Of a stretch of DNA of 64,000 nt, positions 45,763 to 58,150 are shown piece by piece. Each line of letters begins with the position of its first letter. Position 1 is the first letter of the stretch. The translations under genes were made by a program, and so were the position numbers. Location: contig JAMXBD010000094.1 in NCBI GenBank assembly GCA_024138025.1, positions 1,674,001 through 1,738,000 on the forward strand. Direction: 5' to 3'. The notes beneath the pieces are model-generated. The model had not been told where the DNA came from. It did not search any database and was given only the letters and a program-made list of their open reading frames with translations. The DNA is from Combretum micranthum. Taxonomy: Eukaryota > Streptophyta > Magnoliopsida > Myrtales > Combretaceae.

Positions 45763-48700
45763 CATGCTAACCTGATAAATATCTTATAGGGTTTGTGGCA
45801 AGTTCTAACACACTAAATAAAACCCAATAGGTTTTTGGTTAGGCATAAAGCTTTTTGGAAAGTTAAATGCATTAATTTTATAGGTTTTGGGTCGGGCATA
45901 AAGCTTGTTTGAATTTGTGTTCAGGTACCATATATTATCGAATGAGCAGGTTTTGGGTCTATGGGGAAAAAAAAAAAAAAACCCAATAGGGTATGGGATG
46001 GATTTCAAAAGACCCCACAGTGTATTCGGACAGCTTCGGAATTTTTAAAACCTGACTTAAACCCACTTTGGTTGTATCCCTAACCATTATATGTGTTGAT
46101 GGACAAATTTTGTTAAGGACTTCTCAAGCATAGCCCAACCTGTTTAAAGTATGAGCTAATTTAATTATCCACATGCCTACCTCTATCATCACTCTTAAAT
46201 ACAATCACAAGACTGAGAAGAGCTATCGAGTCTGCTTGGACTTGGTCAATTTGCAAGATTAACTACTCACTCAGCTCGGCCAAGGATTGGCCTTTGTAAA
46301 TCCTAACCCCTAAAAAAATGGGACGTACTTGGTTGCCTCAGTTCCTTCTCCTTTAACAATTGTTATGATGTCCTGCATTCACTACAATGCGACTTGTTCT
46401 AAAAAAATTTTCATCGATACCTTTTAGATCCCTTTGATTTGCTATTTACTCTACTCTGAGTTAGGTGGGTTTTAAGGTTGGGAAGCCATAAGCTTGCAAG
46501 AAAAAATAGGTTAGTAAGTGCTAGAGGTATGTTTAACTCTCTTACTTCGATGCTTAAGTCAGTAAATGGGTAATGATGTATAATAACATGATGGAGTTAA
46601 AGTGGAGAGAGTGAAGCCAGTACTATATTCTTCTTAGGATAGTAGACTTATTTATAATAGAACACTTCCCCCTATTTATTAAGGGAATCCATTTTAGGCA
46701 AGTGTAGTCTGATTATTTAGAAACCTTTCTAGAAGCATACTTTGTTAAGGAAAACAACAAGTTCTAGCAGTTAGGTAATCGAATAAGATAATTTCCCTTA
46801 AAGGGGATGTGGTTATGGGAAATGGTTGTCAAGCCTTGAAGAGGCTCGATTATTTTGCTAGGCTTACCAATCTTTGGACTGGGAAGGTCAGCCTATGCTA
46901 GCAAGTAGGTTGGATTGGGCTTGAAGGGCTTTATAGCAAAAAATGACTATTAACACGACTCATTCTAACTATATTATACTACTTCTCTATAAATGTAACA
47001 TGAGATACCCTAGTAGACAGAACGGGAACATCCAAACCTTTACTCCACTACAATTACTTCCACACTCCTATGTACTTGCTAATTTGATTATTAGAGTGGT
47101 TGTATCGAATGACTCTTTATGCATAGTGTAGCTAAGACCTTGATCAGTTCTAACTCTATCTACAGAACTTTGGTGATAACAATAAGTATCAACAATTTTA
47201 GGAAAACATGTCTAAACTTTATCAGTATATTTTATACATGAGAATGAACCAAAAATTCCATTATGATATTATGTCTAATTCCTTTTATTACATATAGAGA
47301 TGATTTTAAAAGCTTGAAACACAATTCCAACAAATTAAGAGAATTCACCCTTTAACTTGAATTTTGATTCCAATATTGAAGGATGGATTATGATTGAAAT
47401 TATACCCTAAATGAAAAAAATATAAATAAACCCTTAATATTTCTAACTTTAATCCACATTTGTATATGACATGTAATATAATGTTATATAATATGCTATT
47501 ATATAAATATGTCATACAATGTACGATGCATACAATATGTATATGTTAAAATCAATGTTAAGGGGTTACTACTTTAGTATCTATTTAATGCATCTAAATT
47601 TTTATATTTACAAAACATAGACATTTGATTACTTTATTTATAATAACATGTATAGTTATAAATTAGAATGATAATCGTAATAAAGTGTTTACGATAACGT
47701 ACTCATATGTTGTTAGAAATATAAATCTACTTTATTTATTTTGTCCCATACTTGTATTGATTGACTATTACTTATATAGGTTATCAAAGTGATATAATTT
47801 TACTAGATTTTAAGATTTTGCAGTTAACATATGGTTAATTCTCAATGTTAATAACAAATATTATAGCACGTTCATCACTTATCAATTTTTTCTATTAGTA
47901 ATTGTGTAAATTAATATATAAATTAAATGATCTTTGACATATAATGTTATGCTTTCATAATTTAAAGGATTATAACATTTTTAATCAATAACTATATAAA
48001 TTACAATATATATTATATATTTATAATATTTTAAAAAAATTTACACATTGTGTAAGGTTCTAGCTATTTTAATCCAATCAGGCATACTTTTGGAGCAACT
48101 CACAAAGTTAAACCAAAAAATAATTATAGGGACAGACTCTTCATTTAAGAAGACAAGTAAAAATTCACATGGGAGGGAAAAATAATTTTATTAAAAAAAG
48201 TTAGCACCAAAAGAAGGAAAGGTGTTCTTTTATTATTTATATCATCTCCTACAGACTTGACCTCAACTTTTTGTCTCTCTCTCTCTCTACAACACAAAAC
48301 CTACATCACAATAAGCTAACAAGCTGTTTGCTCTTCTTCTCCATCTTCTCTCTTTTTATTCTTTTATTTCTCAACTCTTTCCATGTAACACGTTTCATTC
48401 ATGAACTTAGGGTTTTCATGTAATCATCATCTTGAAGTAATGATGACTTTTACTATAGAGGATGACACTCAAGTTTGATAAACAAATAGTATGCAACTTT
48501 ATTATCCTCTCAACCATGCATTTATTAGAGCAACAACAAAACTAAGTAAGAAAATCAAATTCAATCTATAATAGATTTAGGGTTTTACCTTTTTTTTTAA
48601 AAAAAAATCTTTTGTTCCCCTAAGTTTTAATTCAAGATAAAGTTTGAAATTTTTGGTTAGTTATTCCTTTGTCATTTTTTTTTAAATTGATAAATTTTTG

Positions 48701-49500
48701 TGGGTTAATTATTATTCAATTTGTTTTTCTTTTATAATTTACATTAGAAATTAATGATACCCAACATGATTTGGTTTGTTCTATTGAAAATACTCGATCA
48801 AATATTTGAATTTTGAAATGCAATATATAATCTTCAAGGATGTTTTGCGATTGGCGTCTGTTATATTTAGAATTTTTTGTTTTTTTATATGATATTTTAA
48901 GAATTCTCTTTTTTTCAATTAGAAACTACATCACTGCTTTATTAATGTATCAGTCTTTTATATTTAGGTTGGGGAAGAAGGTTTCATGAGAGATATTGTG
49001 CAAATGGATGAAATTTATGAGCGAAGAAGATTGCAAATTTTACTATAATATTTTTCTTCTCTTTTTTTCCTTTTCTATAAGCGTGATATTGAGTTCATGG
49101 TAAAATTAAAGAGTGTAAGACTTGTAAAAAAATAACAATCTTGTGTTTTCTTGATGTCATAATGGAGGAAGTTTTAATTTCACATGTTAGACATTGTTAT
49201 CTTTTTAAATTTAATTTGTACATTTTGGTTTATTAGGTAATTATAATATATTAATTGAGATAATTATAATTCTCCTTATATATATCATTTTAATTATTTA
49301 TAAATAATTAGAGATTTACTTAATATAGAATAAATGAAAATAAGATCGACTTTTTGTAACAACTTCTTGCGAGATTTTTCTTCATTATGAAGGACTAATA
49401 ACCTCTGCCATAAGTTGAATTCTTTATGCTGTTATCACACCTTAAAATTAATATCATAAAAGTTTCTTTATGTTCTAAAATAACGAGAAAAAAAATAAAG
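45763..49500. other. CACTA interior right of the gypsy insertion, no gene recognised
   Basis: About 45,828-45,910 contains two copies of TAGGTTTTTGGTTAGGCATAAAGC, 54 bp apart. At about 46,290-46,960 there is a Tat-LTR-like piece (ATTATAAATA box on the minus strand near 46,654 and TTCGATGCTTAAG at 46,548). From about 48,240 to 48,420 a pyrimidine-rich stretch (TCTTCTTCTCCATCTTCTCTC) looks like a 5' untranslated leader, but no coding sequence that I recognise follows. The rest is AT-rich without features. Confidence 0.45.
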
Positions 49501-50155
49501 TCATAAAATAAGTATTTTGATAAAATTAATTTTGTCAATAGTAATATTTCATCACCAAATTATTTTGTAATAATATTTACTTTTATCATAAACACAGTTT
49601 GTTGTTAATTGATATTTTGACAAATAATGTTGACATGAAAAAATTTATGACATTATTCTAGTTGTCATGACGTAAAATTTATATAGAAATTTGTCACCTT
49701 AATAAATGTGTGATGGATTAGTTTTGTCACTACAACAACAATAATGACAAATTGATTTTAGTCAATATAAATTATATTATAAAAGAAATTTGTCACTATT
49801 ACTTTAATGAAAAAACCCTTTTTGTTACAATTTAACTTTTTATCATTATAGAACATCTTAATTATTCACAATATCATAATCTATTATGACAAAAAACATG
49901 CATATTATGAAAAAAAAATAAGTTATTGGGACAAATTATTTTGTCACTATATCATTTTTTAGACAAAATACAATCATCACAATAAGCATCATCTTGTTAT
50001 GACTAAGAACAATTTTGTCCCAATATACTTATTGCGACAAGTTTATTGTGACCAAGAAAATGACAAACTGAATTTGTCACAATAGGTATTTGTGACAAAT
50101 TTAGTATTTATAATGACAAATCAATTTGTCAAAATAAGCTTTATTTCTCATAGTG
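49500..50155. repeat. Right subterminal repeat region of the CACTA element
   Basis: At least fifteen TTTGTCAC / GTGACAAA words occur in both orientations, up to the terminal TTTCTCATAGTG. They match the left region at 21,376-22,000 in kind. Confidence 0.7.
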
Positions 50156-50590
50156 GTCTTGAGATGGGACATAGATACTTCATAGCTCGGGATCCTGGGC
50201 AAGCTAGCAAATGTTGCTCCCAGTGAGTATAACCTTGTGATAGTTCATTGGTGGTTCTAGGAGTTTGCCTTCAAGCTTGAGCCCATGGAGTAAGTTTCCC
50301 CTATGCTCACGGAAGGCCTTCTATAGGTCACCGTCCAGGTCAATATAAGTTACAAATAGGGTTGTTACACTGGGTTTGGCTGAGATCTTCCCCAGTATGA
50401 GCCTTTCTTGAGTAGGCGAGGTTGGCAATTACTTGGGTTATGGGGAGCCCAAACCTAATCCTAAACCTTAAATCAAACCCAAACCTAAGCCAATGCATAA
50501 GTATGAAATCAAACAAGTCAAAGGCAAAATTCAGCAACCTAAACATCACAAATATCAAACCAAAGCAGATCTTACCCGACATGTTCTTTC
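50156..50590. other. Short GC-richer segment of unclear origin
   Basis: This segment between the CACTA end and the next LTR is less AT-rich than its neighbours. No motif or coding region is recognised. It could be the part of the Tat-like LTR displaced by the CACTA insertion (possible end GTTGTTACA at 50,369) or the start of the next LTR. Confidence 0.35.
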
Positions 50591-51036
50591 AACCCCTCAA
50601 ATATCCCATTGTTTGATTCAATTTCTTTCACAAATTCACTAAGAACTTCTTTCAATTCATCATCTACAAGCTAAAGTCACTCAAGATATGTTTGTATGCT
50701 TTCATGGTTATTTATTTCTTTGTTTTCATCATAAGGACAATTCTTATTCTAGTAGGTTCTTAAAGGTTTGAATATGGTTTTGACGATTTATATTGATCAA
50801 TGGAGCTAAATAAGTTGTTAAAGTGTCACAATGATTAAGGGGAACTGTTAAAGTTGTTTTGGAGATGAATAAGTTAGTGAGGTTGTGTGATGTTTCATAT
50901 TGGAGATGAAGTTATGAAAGCTGATTGATGTTGGTGAAGTGAAGTTTATGTGCTTTTGGTGTTGTTAAGTGCATGTGTTGAGTTGTGTATTTCATTTACG
51001 ATGTTTAATTGAAGTAGGATGTGTGAAAAAATGGAT

Positions 51037-51150
51037 AAAAAAATGTATCACTTTCTAAGCTTTTTGCGTTGAGTTGTATGTTAAATTTATGAGCCAAACA
51101 GTCCTTAAAATGGGTCATTTGAAAGGGCGTATCACTTTCTAAGCTTTTTA
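51037..51150 (+). repeat. Direct repeat of TATCACTTTCTAAGCTTTTT in the LTR
   Basis: The 20-bp word occurs at about 51,047 and 51,129, roughly 80 bp apart, in the LTR part that corresponds to the four-palindrome array of the 17-kb LTR. Confidence 0.6.
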
Positions 51151-52491
51151 TGTAAAACCCCCTGGATCAGTTTTCCTTTTTTTTTTGTTTTAAAATTAAT
51201 ACAGCCCTTTACATAGACCTATATGGTCATGAACAGTACCTAACCTAAAAAAATTATCTAAAATAAAATAGGAATAAGGGAATGAGTTATATAAATATAT
51301 GCATAAATGCTAAGTTATGCTTTTATATGGGTTTGTTTTGAATTTGATAAGTGTTAAAGGACTTAGCAATTATTTGTGATTGATATCTACTTTTATATGA
51401 ATTAAATTCTTTTCTTACAGATTCCCTTTCTCAGTTGAGTGTACCTACTGATCTTTTACGAGATACTATAGGTACACAATAACTTAGTTGTTGTTTCTTA
51501 TGATAGGCATATCTTAAATTGATATTAGCCAAAGATGAATTAAAAAATTGTTTGTGCATGTGCCGTTGAATCCAGTATGGGGAGCAACAATCCTATTAAC
51601 GAGGTTAATATGGTAGTTTAGGCACTTAGGCTACCCTTGTCATGATGCAATGACAATTTGTAAGTGGCTCAGTGGGTCAATAGGGGTAATGGTATCGATA
51701 TAACGTTTACTTATTCTTAAGAGAAAATAATATGATTTATTTCATGTTTATGAACTGGTTGAACTAAGTGATATTATGGATTAAGTTACGTAAAGATGAA
51801 AAATGGCTGTATACCCTAGATGAAGCTACTATTCTTTTTTGGTTATATTATATAGGAGATATAAGTACTCAGGCTGCTTATATCAACCCCTGAACGTCTG
51901 CTATTACTCAGGACTCTCAGCTTCCCAATGGCTTGTTTCAGAGTTTGAATACTCTTATGTTGTTTGACGAGCTTAATTAATAGTTAATAAATTGATGCTT
52001 GTTGTATTACATATAGTCTAAGTATGCTTATCACTTTATATTTGCTTGTGTTACATGTGTTGCTTGTGTTACTTGTGCATTGGGCCTTTGGCTCATGTTT
52101 TATTATTTCAGGTGGTGATGAAGACAAGTTCTATACTTAGTTGGGTTATGGAACCGATTTTGGAGAATTTCTTGACGAGTGAGAGGATTAAGAACCTAGC
52201 TTTGTTGATGGAAGCTTTTGTAACAGAATAGGGAAAATGTTTTATGGACAATGTAATAGTTCTTAAAGATTTTGTCAAACTTATATGTATTTTGTTATAG
52301 GCTTGTCCCTAAGCCTATGTTTTGAAACTCCAATGTATATATATATGTATGTATTAAGTCCTTTATCTTAGTGATGAAAGGAAAACAAAGCTTTATAATA
52401 GTATATATAGTGCTTTTTCTTAATGAGATGTTTTTTAAATGGTTCTTATAATAGTTTAGATAAACAATTGATAGAAATTCTTTCTTTATAG

Positions 52492-55400
52492 ACGGCTGTC
52501 ACGCCCAAAGAGTACCCTAGCAGTAACACGTATATTATGATATAATCTAATGATCCAGACAGTATCACATACATATGTTATTACTAGATTTACCTTAGAA
52601 AATGACACAAGTTTAATAAAATAGGATCTTTTCGGTTGCTTGATAAGAATGATGAATATGAATAACAATACATCACCATAAATAGATCTTTCTAACTATT
52701 GTTTGAATAATTAAAATATTACATACCACAATATATAACTGAAGTTCCCAAATCTTAGAAACAACATTCTAATATCATCTAATACATTTAACTAGACAAT
52801 ACTATATAACCTCTCCCAAAATTCTTCCAGCTTTAGAACCTTACTGGTGCTAAGCTCCTGGAAGGAGCAAACCAAGTTCGAAGAGTCAACCTGTAGGGAC
52901 TGTAGGAGTGTGAGCATAAACCACGGGCTTAATGAATAACCAAACATATCACACAACAAGTAAGTTCTTATCAAACATATATAATGCATCATTTAAGCAT
53001 ATGACAATTACAAGCTTGGACAATTCAGAATCCAAACATGATGGAGATTTACGCCTTCTCATAAGGGATAAAGGAAGACCGATCTATGAATCACCTACCC
53101 AAGAGAAACAAAGTACACAGGAAAGCCATAATCCTCACAATAGTTATCTTTTATGTTAATTTTGTTTTAAGCACTCATTTCCTATTTTAAGCCTAAGAAA
53201 TTCCATTAAGTATTAGACATTTCACAGCGATACCATGGGCAACATCCTTCATTACCAGTTAGTTCCCATAGAACGACAGAACAAAGGTAATCTTGTGTAG
53301 AACTAATAACCTCTTGCTTAGAAAAACCAAGCATTACAGAGAATCGAAATTCTAACACGTAGTAGGCTATCATATAATTATAATGTAGTATATGCAATTT
53401 ATGCAATGCATGTCTATTTTATTTACAATAACAATCATTTTTGGTCAGGTTAAAGGTGCTCAGACTTCACAAAAACAATCAACATGCTAGACATTCAATA
53501 AATTCACAAGCATTCCATTATCACTTTTATTTAGTATTGTTTAGCAATCAAGTAATTCCAAACAGCAAGCAATACCCATAACCTATATACATACAAGTTC
53601 CCTATTATTATTTTTATATTATAATAGAGCTAAACTACAAATACAAACAATATAATAAGTTTGAGTTACTCACCTGCTCATATTGTTCAATCGTAGTAAT
53701 CGACGGAAATCCTCAACAGTGTCAGAATTACCTATTGAGATGAAAATATTCATTAATATTATTTATAAATAGAATATTGAATTCTATGAGTGCCTAAGTA
53801 TCCTATGTTGATATTTGATATAATTCCTATTGCTTATATTGATTTTTTAAGGTATTGATTCTACAGAAAAAGGGTATTTATCATTTAATATTTAGTTTCA
53901 TCAAATTTCTTTTGATTTAAATTATCATTCATTCTATATCTAAGATGGACTTAATTAAATTTTCCTATCAAAGTTCTATTCAAGTCTTACATTGTTTAAT
54001 GTCTTTGTTAGTAGTAGTCTTTTATTTATTTTACCTTGCCTGTCAACCTTATATGTTCTTTTTAATTAGAATTTTTACTTTTTAGAGGATCTCATTTCAC
54101 TATCTAGCCTTTTATCTATTTCCTTAAACCATTCACCACTTGTGAAATTATCAATATGTGTAACTTCTATAAATTGTTCATATTATTTTTCTTGTAATGT
54201 AGAACTCCTAATTATACTTTTGAGGCTTGTTTTATCAAGTTTTATGTTCATATAAGGTCCTAGGGGCATTAACATAAATTTAAGCTAGTTTAGTTGAAAT
54301 TCGAGCATGGTTTTAGCTCCTTTATTCTTAGATCCGAATTTACTATTCTTAAGTTCAACACATTTCTAAGTTGGTGTTTTCCTTAGCCATCAATATCTAT
54401 GCATTTCTAATACAACAATAATTCATCTACTTGAATTATCAATGGCATAACAACTTCTCCTAACCACATAACCTTTCTCTAATACTACTCATTTCAACCT
54501 AATATCTACACATAAATGTAACAAGAATTTAATGCTAGGTTAGAGTTACGTTGGTTTGATATAGAAAAGGATTCCCAACTCCCTTTCTTGGCAAGAACCA
54601 AACCTATATCAAAGGTTGGATAATAAGTTTTACTATATTAGAAGTTAACTAACTTTAACCAGGATTTCTTACCTTGTTGAGCTTAGATTTCAGCTTGGAT
54701 TTATGGCAAACCAAGGGCTTTTTAGCTTGGTTTTTAATGTTGTTGAAAGAGGGCATTGGTGTTTTTGATGTGTTTAATACTTGGACAAAATATAGGAAGT
54801 AAAAAAGGGGTTATATTTTGTTTTAGAGCTCCTTAAAGGTTGTCCAAGTGAAGAAATAACCAAGGAAGAGAGGGCTGTTCGATGGCTGTTTGAGGTGGAT
54901 TTTTGGATTGTGTTTGGGGGGATTTTGAGTTGGTTTTGTAGCCAACTTAAGCCTATATACATGTACTAATGTTAGGCTAGGATTAGGACACAAAAGAGGG
55001 TGTTTTGGACTTGATAAAATCAAGTTTTGGGCTAGTGGATTTTCGGGTGAAATTCTATACGATTTTTGAGGTTGATTTTTGAAAATTTTGCACAAGATTT
55101 GTGGCTGTTTTTGAGGGGCATTAATTGTATTTGTTTGTTAGTTAACTAATGTCATTCATAGGTGTAAATTTGGAGCTCAAGTTGCACAAAAATCGGGCTG
55201 AAATTCGTGCTAAAACAGAGGTAAAAAAAAATTCTAATATGTGCTGCAACTTTTCATGAGTTTTGGATTGATTTCTTGGTCTAGTTTTCAACTAATTTTT
55301 TATGCTTGAAGTATCCATTTAGAGGCCTCCTATTGGTGCTTATTTGATCAAAAATATAAGCTCAAGTAAGCCTATAATTTTTGTCAAAATAGACCTGGAA

Positions 55401-56330
55401 TTGAGTGAATGTTGTTGCTGCTTCCACGGGAAATCCAAGTAGAATTGCAGCATATACAAGTTGAATGGAGCTGAAATTCATGGCATTAAATGAAGGTTAT
55501 ATGTGTAGTTTGTAGATTGGTTGAAGTGTCATTTTCAAGTTGAAACTGTGTTTCAATTTATTCAAATTAATCAATGTTGGGACGTGAATGCTGCAGCCGA
55601 ATTCAAGTTTGCAATCGTGAATTCCATTTGCACCGTGATTCATCTTTGCACTAGTTTCTAATTTTTTTGTTTAATTATTTGATTCATATAATTAACTAAA
55701 TTATTTTAAAAAATATCAATTTATACGCGTATGTTTATAATAATTATGTAAGAGTTTTATCTAAATAAAATTATCTAAGTTCCTACAAAAACTTAGATTG
55801 TTTATATATACAAATTTTTAGTTTAAATTTTACATGATTAATTATTTTAGTATTTTAACTTACGCGATTAACTTTTTCAAGTTCAATAAATCAAATTAGG
55901 AATTAAGTCTTAATGAATTCAGAATTATCTAACAAGTATAATAGTGGTTTTGAAATTTTTATTTGAGATTTAGACTTGTAATTATTAATCTATATTAGTA
56001 TCTACTGCGTATTTATAATTCTAGTAGTTCATCTTTGGATTATCGTTTTATGCCAATAGGTTTTGTTAATAAACTATAATTAATCGAGTTTGAAATTTAG
56101 GGCTACTTCTAATTATATCTTGAATTATCAATTCAAGATATGAAATCTTATTTTTGGTATCTATTAAAGTCAAAGAAATTTTTATTCGAGTTTTCAAAAC
56201 TAGGAATGAGTCCGTTACAACTCATAGATCTATTCTAGAAGTTTTATCAGGTTCTAAGTTTACTATCTAATTCACATTTTCTAGTTTATGATCGTATACT
56301 AGTGTGAAAAATCTCGGGGTTTATAATGGC
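52492..56330 (-). mobile_element. Solo Tekay-type LTR in inverted orientation (52,497-56,325)
   Basis: It begins TGTCACGCCC and ends CTCGGGGTTTATA. It is the reverse complement of the 24,217 and 41,568 LTRs throughout, but more diverged. The terminal CA is TA. The flanking 5 bp are ACGGC (52,492-52,496) and ATGGC (56,326-56,330), a duplication with one C/T difference. Its insertion splits the larger LTR above. The 62- and 90-codon open frames within it are not conserved in the other LTR copies. Confidence 0.85.
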
Positions 56331-56891
56331 CTTACATGTATACTATTACATATGGTTGGGGGACTGGATATGTTTGGTTTAAAATATATGAGGTTCCGAT
56401 CCTTACATTTTTCCTCCAATTAAAGAAAGTTACAAGTTTTAACTCTCTTATATAAATAAATTCTCTATATTACAGAACTTGTGATATTAATAATTACTTT
56501 TAAAATTAATTTTCATTAGCTATTTATTGTAAATATATGAAAATAATGTAATTTTATACTACATGAAATTATATATACTATTATTAATTTGAAACTTAAT
56601 AAAGGAAAAAAAATCAAGGGTTTCATAAAGAAAATTACAAGTTCCATAGGATACTCTATACCTATAGGTTTTATAGGGTACATGGTGGGTATGAGATGCT
56701 ATCTGGTAGGTTTCGGGTAGAAGAATTAATACCATGTACCTTATAGGTTTGAGGAGTCCAATACATGTCTAAGGTTCCTATACAAAATAATTATAATCTA
56801 CTATTTGGATAAAATTAATTATCGATTTCTAGTTGCAAAATCACGTTTAAGAAACATGATATGCAATTTTATACAAAAATTGCATGAAAGA

Positions 56892-56945
56892 ATCGTGATT
56901 TAATATTTGACTATGATCGTAATATTACGATTATTAATCACGATA
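56892..56945. repeat. Nested palindrome (hairpin-capable)
   Basis: ATCGTAATATTACGAT (56,916-56,931) is a perfect 16-bp palindrome. It is flanked by ATCGTGATTTAATA and TATTAATCACGAT, which pair with a one-base bulge, so the whole 54 bp can fold into a stem. Confidence 0.8.
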
Positions 56946-57004
56946 TAAGTATTTCGTACAGATATGATGATTAATAATCGCAATATTGCTCTGTACATTA
57001 AATA

Positions 57005-57098
57005 TATATCGCGTTTTATAGTCGCGATATGCACATGTATATCGCATTTTAAAGACGCAATATACATTGTATATCTGTGATAAAAACACGATTTTGTG
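57005..57098. repeat. Tandem array of palindromic 32-33 bp units
   Basis: Copy 1 (57,005-57,037) and copy 2 (57,038-57,069) follow the pattern TATATCGCRTTTTAWAG..CGC.ATAT. Each contains inverted arms (ATCGCG...CGCGAT in copy 1). A third, poorer copy runs to about 57,098. The CpG content is notable in this AT-rich setting. Confidence 0.75.
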
Positions 57099-57479
57099 TG
57101 GTAAATTGATAATTATTTTCATTTCGACCTTATTTAAAGAATTAATTTCAATCAGTTTCCTAAGTAAGAAACTAATTATAGGTTTGAGTATGGGTAACTA
57201 GTAAGGGTTCATGATCCACTTTGTACTCACTCATCATTAATATTTATCAAACGTAATTTTATTTACTCCCAATATGCTTGAACAATCTAGTAGTAAAGTT
57301 TTTAGAATAAATAAGGAAACAAGATCTTGTGGCATCAACTAATTATGGAAAAGATGAACACATAATGATGGATGTCAATGATAGAAGACATTTCAAAATG
57401 TTATCTATATATGTATAAAATAGGAGACAATAAATGAATCTAAACTTGACATAATTGGTTCGAGTCTGAATAAACCAAA

Positions 57480-58150
57480 TTAATTAATTTTTATTCATGA
57501 CAAAATAATAATTAAGTCCAAGATGAATTGAACTCAATTTGATTAAATTACAAGCTCGATATGGTAATTTGGTTAGCTCGACATGCAAAAGAGTTGAATC
57601 AAGATAATGTAAAATTTGAGAACGAACTGAACTTGAAATTTGTAGCTCAAGCTTGATGTGAACTTGATTGAGTTTAAATTTTTTGGGAATTTGCATATTA
57701 CTCCCTGAATTTTTACCAAAATGTGGATTTATCCCCCTTAACTTTCAAAGTGAGCTTTTTAACCTGTTAAACTTTCAAAATTTGGCATAGTTAAGAGCAA
57801 TTAACTCTTTCCATAAATTTAAGAGTGTAATTTGCAATTTTCTTTAAATTTTTCTATACATGAATCTGAGTCAAAGTGGTACGATATGAAATTGAGCTTG
57901 ATATGACTAAGTACCGTTAGACTTGATTTTTTGAAAATGAAATATTTTCAATTCAAAGAAAAATAACATCAATAATCAAATTCAACTCGAATTTGATCAA
58001 CATTATTGATTTGAGTTCAATACAGCTCGATTAGGATCATGAGCTAATTGAATTAAACATACGTTCAATGATTGACATGAGTAGCTCGAGTTCAAACTCA
58101 ACTTGGTTATGCTTAAATTAAACTCGAGTAGTTTGTGAGTCGACTTAGTT
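57480..58150. repeat. Dispersed repeat rich in GAGCTCGA / TTGAGTTC words
   Basis: Words such as AGCTCGA, CAAGCTTGATG, TTGAGTTCAA and AACTCGAG recur in both orientations. This resembles a common class of short plant repeats. No ends are defined. Confidence 0.4.

Larger units (their letters stand above)
21376..50155. mobile_element. CACTA-type DNA transposon ends enclosing nested insertions
   Basis: The left end is CACTACAAGAAAT..GCTATATTGTGACAA. The right end, read inverted, is CACTATGAGAAAT...GCTTATTTTGACAA. These are matching terminal inverted repeats of the plant CACTA (En/Spm) type. Both ends are followed inward by dense subterminal TTTGTCAC / GTGACAAA motifs. Without the gypsy element inside, the span would be about 7.2 kb. 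No transposase coding is recognisable in it. The flanking triplets (GAT on the left, GTC on the right) do not match, so I cannot prove that both ends come from one insertion. Confidence 0.6.
50590..56407 (+). mobile_element. Large LTR related to the solo LTR at 17 kb, split by a nested LTR
   Basis: 50,590-52,496 and 56,326-56,407 together follow the reverse complement of the 17,153-20,027 LTR. Shared items in order are a pyrimidine-rich leader, TATCACTTTCTAAGC palindromic-like units, CTTGTCATGATGCAATGAC, a CTTATATCAACCCCTGAACG block, and after the nested LTR CCTTACAT...GGTTGGGGGACTGG ending CCTTACA. The left end is not defined, so no target duplication can be shown. No coding region is present. 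Confidence 0.6.
56408..57480. other. AT-rich non-coding stretch with palindromic repeats
   Basis: No gene is supported. GGTACATGGTGGGTATG...ACCATGTACC words at 56,640-56,770 are related to the repeat at 3.1-4.0 kb. The palindromic cluster at 56,890-57,100 is listed separately. Confidence 0.5.

Noticed and set aside
54774..55095. Minus-strand frames in the inverted solo LTR
   Set aside because: The corresponding positions of the two other LTR copies do not keep the frames open.
56916..56931. TAATATTAC, the nonanucleotide of geminivirus origins, inside a palindrome
   Set aside because: No Rep-like coding sequence, iterons or GC-rich stem of the usual form lies nearby. The word is itself almost self-complementary and likely by chance in such AT-rich DNA.
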